Origin: a virus
Length of the DNA: 34,318 nucleotides
Direction: 5' to 3' (one strand)
IMG/VR virus record: IMGVR_UViG_3300029309_000149
Span: 1-34,318 of that record
The notes below the pieces were generated by a model. It saw nothing but the letters and a program-made list of their open reading frames with translations, had not been told where the DNA came from and did no database searches. Both the position numbers and the translations under genes were made by a program. Below, piece after piece: positions 28,643 through 34,318 of this stretch; the stretch's first letter is position 1, and every line of letters starts with the position of its first letter.

Positions 28643-29587
28643 ATGGCAGTATATAAAACCGCAAACGCCATTGGTGAAAGAGAAGATTTGTCAGATGTAA
28701 TTACTCGTATTGACCCAGCAGAAACACCTATATTTTCTAATGGTAAAAAAGTAACAACATCAGGCGTATTTTACGAATGGCAAGTTCAAGAACTTACAGC
28801 AGCAGCTGATGATAACTATGTTGCAGAAGGAGCAGACTATTCTTATGTTAATCCAACTGTAACTACCAGACTTGGTAATTATCATCAAATCTCAGTACAA
28901 GCAGCATCAGTATCTGGTACACTAGATGTAGTAGATAAAGCTGGTAGAGATAAAGAAACAGCTTATGTTAAGGTTCTTAAAGGACTAGAACAACGCAGAG
29001 ATATTGAAAAAGCATTATGTAAAAATGAGGCCCGTTCAGCATCAGACCCAAGAAAAGCAGGTAAAATTAGTTCTTATATAACTAATGTAAACCTCGTATC
29101 ACCATCTACAACACCAACAGGTGATGGTAGTGATGTTTCTGACAAAGCTGGTACTAACGCTGCACTTACTTTAGCTAAAATAGATGCTGCAATGAAACTT
29201 GCGTATGATGATGGTGGACAACCTGATATGTTAGTTGTTTCACCTGCTAACAAAGTTGCGTTTAGTGACTTATCAAGTGGTTCAGTTGCAACTGCACAAT
29301 TACAATATACAGCACCAAGAGATATTGCTATTATTGGAAGTGTGTCAATGTATCTAACTGACTTTGGTGAGTTAAATGTCACAATAGACAGACAAATGCT
29401 AAATGATACAATTTTCTTATTAGATAGTGACCATTATTCAGTTGGTTCATTACCTAATAGATTATTCTCTGTATCAGATGTAGCACCTACTGGTGACGCT
29501 ACTAAGTTTGCTATTGTTTCAGAATGGACATTTATTCCAACTGCACCAAAAGCACACGCAATGGTTACAGATTTAAGTACATCTTAG
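28643..29587 (+). CDS. Major capsid protein, SU10/DUF5309 type (314 aa)
   Basis: AAGGAG six bases before the ATG is strong. The sequence begins MAVYKTANAIGEREDLSDVI with IDPAETPIFSNGKK, then YEWQVQELTAA, YHQISVQAASVSGTLDVVDKAGR, and DMLVVSPANKVAFSDL, and ends EWTFIPTAPKAHAMVTDL, the pattern of the DUF5309 (SU10) capsid family with an HK97-like fold. Size is typical. A GC-rich hairpin follows and may stabilise this highly expressed message. Confidence 0.9.
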   Translation: MAVYKTANAIGEREDLSDVITRIDPAETPIFSNGKKVTTSGVFYEWQVQELTAAADDNYVAEGADYSYVNPTVTTRLGNYHQISVQAASVSGTLDVVDKAGRDKETAYVKVLKGLEQRRDIEKALCKNEARSASDPRKAGKISSYITNVNLVSPSTTPTGDGSDVSDKAGTNAALTLAKIDAAMKLAYDDGGQPDMLVVSPANKVAFSDLSSGSVATAQLQYTAPRDIAIIGSVSMYLTDFGELNVTIDRQMLNDTIFLLDSDHYSVGSLPNRLFSVSDVAPTGDATKFAIVSEWTFIPTAPKAHAMVTDLSTS

Positions 29588-29597
29588 TCTAACTAAA

Positions 29598-29623
29598 GAG
29601 GGCTGTCTTTGAGGGCAGCCCTC
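29598..29623 (+). promoter_or_regulatory. GC-rich hairpin after the capsid gene
   Basis: GAGGGCTG (29598-29605) pairs with CAGCCCTC (29616-29623), eight pairs round a ten-base loop. On the rightward RNA it is followed by A5, not U, so it is probably not a terminator but a 3' stabiliser or processing site. Such a GC-rich stem is rare in this genome. Confidence 0.65.
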
Positions 29624-29640
29624 AAAAACAAGAGTAGATA

Positions 29641-29964
29641 ATGACAAAAAAAATTATTGGATATGACCCATACCAAAAGAAAACAACATATTTTCATGGT
29701 GGCAATAATGGTCAACATCATGTTTCAGTAGAACAAGAAACAAAACATATTATACAAAAAGCAAAAAATTTAGATATTGATTACAAGCCATACGATTTAG
29801 TAGGCACACAAAAACACATGAGGCAAATTGCAGAAATACCTGCAAACTTATATTTTGAATTAAAACAAAAACTTGGAGAACCAAAACATAACAAAAAGGC
29901 ATGGGCTAGATGGCTTAATGACCCTGATAATAAATATTTTAGAACAGGTGGTGGTAACGTATAA
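29641..29964 (+). CDS. Conserved small head/connector-region protein (107 aa)
   Basis: Begins with a GYDPYQKKTTYFHGG block, then VEQETKHIIQKAKNL, and ends LNDPDNKYFRTGGGNV, which resembles a small protein found after the capsid gene in many podoviruses. No enzymatic motif. Overlaps the adaptor start by one base (TAATG). Structural or assembly role inferred. Confidence 0.65.
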   Translation: MTKKIIGYDPYQKKTTYFHGGNNGQHHVSVEQETKHIIQKAKNLDIDYKPYDLVGTQKHMRQIAEIPANLYFELKQKLGEPKHNKKAWARWLNDPDNKYFRTGGGNV

Positions 29965-30584
29965 TGGCAATTACAAATTATTCAGAACTTAAAACAGCTA
30001 TTGCTGATTTTTTAGCAAGAGATGATTTAACAAATGAAATAGATACTTTTATTGATTTAGCTGAAAGCCGTATATCTCGTGAATTAGAAACAAGATCGCA
30101 AGATACACGAACAACATTAACAACTACAGCAGACAATGCTTATGTATCTTTGCCAAGCGATATGCGTACTATTCGTAATGTAAAAATTATGAATAATCCA
30201 AGAGTTACATTAAGGTTTTTATCACCCTTACAAGTAAAAAAAGAATATGCAACCGCAGCTACTGGTTGTCCTAAAGTTTATAGCGTTATTGGTGAAAATT
30301 TATTCTTAGCACCAATACCTGACTCTACATACAATATAGAATTAACCTATAAAGGCTCTGTAAGCTCTCTCAGCGACAGTAACACTTCAAATACTATATT
30401 GACACGCTACCCTGATTTATACCTCTATACGAGCTTATTTCACGCTTACACGTTTTTGTTAGATGAACAAAGAGCAACACAGTACGAAGCATTAATACAA
30501 ACAATATTACAACAAATTAGAGTAGATGATGAAAAAGGTAGTTATGGTGTTGGTTTAGAGATGCGAAGCGTATATGGAGAATAA
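29964..30584 (+). CDS. Tail/portal adaptor protein, SU10-like (206 aa)
   Basis: The N-terminus YSELKTAIADFLARDDLTN, with IDTFIDLAESRISRELETR, then YVSLPSDMRTIRNVKI, IPDSTYNIELTYKGSV and ILTRYPDLYLYTSLFHAY, is the pattern of the SU10-type adaptor family that joins portal to nozzle. Length is right. Follows the capsid module in the expected order. Confidence 0.8.
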   Translation: MAITNYSELKTAIADFLARDDLTNEIDTFIDLAESRISRELETRSQDTRTTLTTTADNAYVSLPSDMRTIRNVKIMNNPRVTLRFLSPLQVKKEYATAATGCPKVYSVIGENLFLAPIPDSTYNIELTYKGSVSSLSDSNTSNTILTRYPDLYLYTSLFHAYTFLLDEQRATQYEALIQTILQQIRVDDEKGSYGVGLEMRSVYGE

Positions 30585-30587
30585 ACA

Positions 30588-32066
30588 ATGGCAATGAATA
30601 CACCTTTTGGCGAATGGTTGCCTGACCAGCCTGATAACACTAGCGGAGTGACAACTGCAAAAAATGTTATTCCTGCTGCACGAGGTTATCGTGGTTTACA
30701 AGATTTATCACAATATAGTAATGCTGCCGATAATAGATTAAGAGGTATCTTTGCTGCTAAAGACGATAGTGGTGACCCTAAAATATTTGCAGGTGATGTT
30801 ACAAAACTTTATGAGTTTACTAAATCAAACTCTAATTTAACAAACATATCAAAAGCAGGTAATTACACATCATTAGGTGATGAAGATATATGGAAGTTTA
30901 TAGATTTTAGTGGTTTTGTTATTGGTGCATCAGGACATAACAATATATTGCAAGTATATGACAATGGTACAAGTTCTGCTTTTGCTGACATATCTGGTAG
31001 CCCTGCTGCTAAACACATTGCAGTTGTTGGTGACTTTGTATTTACTGGCAATGTAAAATATGGCGGTACAGCATATCCTAATCGTGTTTATTTTTCTTCT
31101 CTAGCGTCACATACTGGTTGGACAATAGGCACAGACCAATCTGATATACAAGATATATTTGATATGGGTGATATAACAGGTATTGTTGGTGGTGAATCGG
31201 CAACTATACTTTGCGAAAAAGGTATTGTGCGTGGTTCGTATGTTGGTACACCTCTTATATTTCAGTTTGATAAAGTGCAAACAGGGTTTGGTTGTAACTA
31301 TCCTAATTCAGTAGCAAATGTTGGTGAAACTGTGTTTTATTTATCAGATGATGGTTTTTATCAATTTGACGGACAAAGAAGTACACCTATAGGTGCAGAA
31401 AAAGTAAATCGTTTTTTCTTTGATGATTTTACCATAAGAAACAAGGGCAGAATATCTACTGCTGTTGACCCTACAGAACAAATAGTTGTGTGGTCATATA
31501 CATCAGGTAGTTCTAATGATGATAACCCTGACAGATTATTAATATATAATTATGCGTTACAAAGATGGTCGTATGCAGAGTTAGATTGTGAGCTTATATC
31601 ACCATTTATGACTATTAATTATACACTAGAAGAATTAGACGCTATTAGCACATCACTTGATGGTTTACCTGCATCACTTGACTCATCAATATATATAGGC
31701 GGTCAATTTATATTTGGTGGTGCAAAAGATAAAAAGTTACACACTTTTAGTGGTATAAATAAACAAGCACTAATAGAAACTGCTGATTTAGATACATCTA
31801 ATGGTCGAGCAAGTGTAATAACAAATGTTATACCTTACGTAGAAATAGTAGGTGGCACAACACCTAGCATTACCGCACAAGTATCATCACGATTTAGACA
31901 AGTTGATGAAGATAGTTTTGGTACAGCAAGTTCATTAAATTCTGATGGATATTGCAATGTTAGATCGAAACAAGGTAGGTATCATAAAATAAGATTAAAT
32001 GTATCAGGCACTTGGAAGTATATACAAGGTGTTGAAATAGAGGCAAAAACAACAGGTAAAAGATAA
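30588..32066 (+). CDS. Tail nozzle / tubular protein (492 aa)
   Basis: Starts four bases after the adaptor. Beta-rich, with the N-terminal PFGEWLPDQPDN...AKNVIPAARGYRG signature, repeated blade-like strands (YLSDDGFYQFDGQ, RVYFSSLASHTGW) and a C-terminal VSSRFRQVDEDSF...RYHKIRLNVSG block. This matches nozzle proteins of the T7 gp12/P22 gp10/SU10 type. A hexamer would form the tail tube end. Confidence 0.85.
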   Translation: MAMNTPFGEWLPDQPDNTSGVTTAKNVIPAARGYRGLQDLSQYSNAADNRLRGIFAAKDDSGDPKIFAGDVTKLYEFTKSNSNLTNISKAGNYTSLGDEDIWKFIDFSGFVIGASGHNNILQVYDNGTSSAFADISGSPAAKHIAVVGDFVFTGNVKYGGTAYPNRVYFSSLASHTGWTIGTDQSDIQDIFDMGDITGIVGGESATILCEKGIVRGSYVGTPLIFQFDKVQTGFGCNYPNSVANVGETVFYLSDDGFYQFDGQRSTPIGAEKVNRFFFDDFTIRNKGRISTAVDPTEQIVVWSYTSGSSNDDNPDRLLIYNYALQRWSYAELDCELISPFMTINYTLEELDAISTSLDGLPASLDSSIYIGGQFIFGGAKDKKLHTFSGINKQALIETADLDTSNGRASVITNVIPYVEIVGGTTPSITAQVSSRFRQVDEDSFGTASSLNSDGYCNVRSKQGRYHKIRLNVSGTWKYIQGVEIEAKTTGKR

Positions 32067-32380
32067 TGGCTGACAACCAGTATAAACGATTAGCTCATCA
32101 AGGTGGCAACCCTAGACAAGTTGCTGAAGTTGTTAATCGTATATTAGACGGAGGAATAAACTCTACTGGTAGTGTTACACTGCAAACCTCATCTACTACA
32201 ACAACAGTAAATGATGTTCGTGCAGGGGAAAATAGCGTTATAACTTTTATGCCTAAGTCTGCAAATGCAGCCGCAGAACTTACAGCATTATTTATATCAG
32301 CTCGAACAAACGGCTCTTTTACGATTACGCATAATAATAGTGGAACATCAAGACAATATGAATACATCATCATTGGATAA
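32066..32380 (+). CDS. Small tail-region protein (104 aa)
   Basis: Overlaps the nozzle stop by one base (TAATG). N-terminal helix (NPRQVAEVVNRILDGG), then Ser/Thr-rich beta strands and YEYIIIG at the end. Similar proteins follow nozzle genes in marine podoviruses. Probably a small structural piece of tail or fibre dock; function unknown. Confidence 0.65.
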   Translation: MADNQYKRLAHQGGNPRQVAEVVNRILDGGINSTGSVTLQTSSTTTTVNDVRAGENSVITFMPKSANAAAELTALFISARTNGSFTITHNNSGTSRQYEYIIIG

Positions 32381-32726
32381 ACAATCGTGGCTAAAGTCAC
32401 GAAAGTATATTTTAGACGCATTAAAAAGAGGTATTGATTCTCATAGTGAAAAAGATGTATTCTATGCAATAGCACGAGGTGATGCTCAATTATGGACAGG
32501 TCAAAAAAGTGCTTGTGTTACAGAGATAGTAACATACCCTAACTTTAAATCTATACGATTTTGGTTAGCAGGTGGGGATTTAGAAGAATTAAAAGAAATG
32601 GAACAACCTATTTGTGAATGGGCTAAGTCTATTGGTTGTAAAAATGCACAAATAATTGGTCGCAGAGGGTGGTCAAAATTTGAAGATTATAAAGAAATAG
32701 GTACAATATCAATGAGGAGTATATAA
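32358..32726 (+). CDS. Conserved phage protein, GNAT-like guess (122 aa)
   Basis: The open frame extends to 32265, but this overlaps the preceding gene for 116 bases; ATG 32358 leaves only 23 and matches the usual N-terminus. Patterns: VFYAIARGDAQLWTGQKSACVTEIV, RFWLAGGDLEEL, CEWAKSIGCKNAQIIGRRGW. This is common in tail modules of podoviruses and has a beta-alpha layout that recalls GNAT enzymes, but no acetyl-CoA motif is clear. Function unknown. Confidence 0.62.
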   Translation: MNTSSLDKQSWLKSRKYILDALKRGIDSHSEKDVFYAIARGDAQLWTGQKSACVTEIVTYPNFKSIRFWLAGGDLEELKEMEQPICEWAKSIGCKNAQIIGRRGWSKFEDYKEIGTISMRSI

Positions 32727-33478
32727 TGAGTATAGGACAGGACGAAGTAGTACCACAAACTACAACTGTAAATCCCCCTGCTTATGCAGCACCATTCTTA
32801 GCGTATGGTGCGAATGAAGCACAAAGATTATACAATACTGGTGGTGGTTTTAATTATTTTCCAGACAATACATTAGCAGGTTTTAGTCCAGAACAACAAA
32901 TGGCTATGACATTGCAAACTAATAGAGCATTATCTGGTAGTCCATTAACAAGAGAGGCACAAGACCTTTCATTAAATACATTGCGTGGTGATTTTTTATC
33001 AGGCAATAATCCTTTTTTTCAACAAGCTGTAATAGACCCAATTACACAAGACATACAAAGTACATTTAGTCGTGCAGGCCGTCTAGGTTCTGGTGCTAAT
33101 CAAGATGTATTAACTCGTTCACTTGCAACACCACGTATGCAAAATTTTGAAAATGAAAGAGCAAGACAAAATGCTATGATTGGTACAGCTCCATCATTAG
33201 CAAGAGCTAATTTACAAGATTATGCAGATTTAGCTAAAGTAGGTGCAATGCGTCAAGATCAAGCACAAAGACAAATTGCAGCAAACATGGACAGATTTAA
33301 CTTCTTACAATCTGCACCATCAAGAAACCTAAATCAATTCTTAGGTCAAGTTGGAACAGCAGCAGGTGGTTATAATTCTAAAACTGTGCCAATGGTAAGA
33401 AACCCATTTAATGAAACAATGAGTTCTATTGGTAATGTTGTTGGTGGTATAGAATTAGTAAGGGGGTTATTTAAATGA
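32726..33478 (+). CDS. Internal virion / ejection-like protein (250 aa)
   Basis: Coupled to its neighbours by ATGA-type overlaps. Gln/Asn/Ala/Arg-rich and helical; FSPEQQMAMTLQTNRALSGS, STFSRAGRLGSGANQDVLTRS and a C-terminal MSSIGNVVGGIELVRGLF. Proteins with this FSRAGRLGSG type of block occur in many marine podoviruses between nozzle and ejection genes. Likely an internal core protein delivered with DNA. Inference from pattern and position. Confidence 0.68.
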   Translation: MSIGQDEVVPQTTTVNPPAYAAPFLAYGANEAQRLYNTGGGFNYFPDNTLAGFSPEQQMAMTLQTNRALSGSPLTREAQDLSLNTLRGDFLSGNNPFFQQAVIDPITQDIQSTFSRAGRLGSGANQDVLTRSLATPRMQNFENERARQNAMIGTAPSLARANLQDYADLAKVGAMRQDQAQRQIAANMDRFNFLQSAPSRNLNQFLGQVGTAAGGYNSKTVPMVRNPFNETMSSIGNVVGGIELVRGLFK

Positions 33479-34318
33479 GCATATTTGATATTAAACCTAT
33501 AAAATATAATGATGGTACAATTTTATATAAAGGCAAAAAATACGCTAATGAAAATGACCCAAATCTTATAAATCAATTAAATATTGATAGACAAAATAAA
33601 ATTAATGCTCAACGTAATCGTTTACAATCACGAATTCAGCCAAATAGTATTGTTGCACCAGAGATGCAAGCAAAAGCAGCCGCTGAATTAGCAAATTTAA
33701 ATGGTTTACAAAATGCAAAACAGTTTGAAGGGCGTAAATTAAGAACTGTAGAAGATATTGTTTTAAATAGAATGCCTCCAAAGGTAGATAATACACCAGC
33801 AGGTCTATTAGGCATAACGACTCCAAATGTAAATATTAATGCAAATTCAATATTACCTGTTCAACCTCAATCTGGCCAGCCTCAATCTGCCCAGCCTCAA
33901 CCTAAAAGAACATTAGGTCAAAGAGCAGGTGGTTTACTAGATAGGGTATCTGATGCTTACATGGGTGCAGCACCTATATTTGCAGTAGCACAAGAGTTTC
34001 AAAAAGCTGGTGCGTTAAGACCTATTGGTGAACCAATGCAAGGCGATCCTTATGGTAAAATGATGCAGATACAGCAAGGCAGACAACAAGCAGAAAATCT
34101 AGCACAATTAAGAGAGCAATATCCACAATTTGCAAATTTATCAGACAAAAATTTTGAAGAAGTAATAACGAGTTTAGCTAAAGAAGGTAAATTAAATATT
34201 GGAAATCAATTACAACAAACAGAAGAACAAAGAGATGCTTCTCAATTAAGAAATATAAAAAATTCTATGCAAACTGGTGATGCAGATGCAGCTTTAAGTT
34301 ATGGAGCAATAGATAGAT
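33475..34318 (+). CDS. Internal virion/ejection-type protein, N-terminal part (gene wraps to 2-664)
   Basis: ATG 33475 overlaps the previous stop (ATGA). The frame is open to the end of the window and continues in frame at base 147, giving 453 aa in all. Residues 1-65 are Asn/Lys/Ile-rich; about 134-146 has the short repeat QPQSGQPQSAQPQ; the rest is Gln/Ala-rich and helical, with a mildly hydrophobic stretch near 160-180. No catalytic motif. Placed with two other ejection-like genes. Confidence 0.78.
   Translation, partial: MSIFDIKPIKYNDGTILYKGKKYANENDPNLINQLNIDRQNKINAQRNRLQSRIQPNSIVAPEMQAKAAAELANLNGLQNAKQFEGRKLRTVEDIVLNRMPPKVDNTPAGLLGITTPNVNINANSILPVQPQSGQPQSAQPQPKRTLGQRAGGLLDRVSDAYMGAAPIFAVAQEFQKAGALRPIGEPMQGDPYGKMMQIQQGRQQAENLAQLREQYPQFANLSDKNFEEVITSLAKEGKLNIGNQLQQTEEQRDASQLRNIKNSMQTGDADAALSYGAIDR
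34173..34318. repeat. Terminal overlap, right copy
   Basis: Same sequence as 1-146 with one change: G at 34250 against A at 78. In the shared frame this changes Lys (AAA) to Arg (AGA), a mild change that suggests a strain variant or read error. Confidence 0.93.

Noticed and set aside
30386-30420. TTGACA followed by AT-rich sequence as an internal late promoter
   Set aside because: No acceptable -10 box at 16-18 bases and it lies inside the adaptor gene.

Overview
The window reads as one complete, circularly permuted genome of a small podovirus-like tailed phage. It is AT-rich (about one third G+C by eye), tightly packed, and has no tRNA, rRNA, integrase or CRISPR array that I can find. Bases 1-146 repeat as 34173-34318 with one mismatch, so the unit is about 34,172 bp and the ends are an assembly overlap. 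One gene (33475 to the end, then 2-664) runs across the join. The AT-rich codon use, the SU10-type capsid/adaptor/nozzle set and the lack of phage RNA and DNA polymerases suggest a marine alphaproteobacterial (SAR11/Pelagibacter-like) phage of the HTVC010P kind or an uncultured relative. That placement is family resemblance, not a database result.

Layout. (a) Rightward late block, 20935 to the end and on to 8934: large terminase, portal, an 817-aa Asp-rich protein, scaffold, major capsid protein, adaptor, nozzle, internal/ejection proteins, tail fibre and chaperone, four small very basic proteins, a GTA-type holin, a small lipoprotein and a 2OG-Fe(II) oxygenase. (b) Leftward replication/recombination block, 12578 to 8935: RecB/Cas4-like exonuclease, DNA methyltransferase, Sak3-like annealing protein, SSB, DUF3310 protein and a free-standing DnaA domain IV. 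A near-consensus sigma70 promoter drives it. (c) Leftward exported block, 15966 to 12934: two proteins with signal peptides and a membrane coiled-coil protein. (d) Rightward early block, 16098-18539, behind another strong sigma70 promoter: a membrane-anchored basic protein, an XRE regulator and unknown proteins. (e) Leftward micro-gene block, 19672-18541: zinc-ribbon proteins and two tiny membrane peptides. (f) Rightward 19835-20653: a basic protein, then an AT-hook protein that is probably the small terminase.

How it may work together. The phage seems to depend on host RNA polymerase (all promoters seen are sigma70-like) and on the host replisome (no polymerase, helicase or primase recognised). 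The most striking set is a DnaA domain-IV protein, two perfect DnaA boxes exactly 33 bp apart (14405-14446), and a third box inside the spacer of the replication promoter (12606-12614). I propose that the phage builds its origin from host-type DnaA boxes and uses the DnaA fragment to steer initiation and/or control its own operon. Other unusual points are the exported pair, a promoter-leader-terminator unit directly ahead of terL, and a lysis cassette with no recognisable endolysin.
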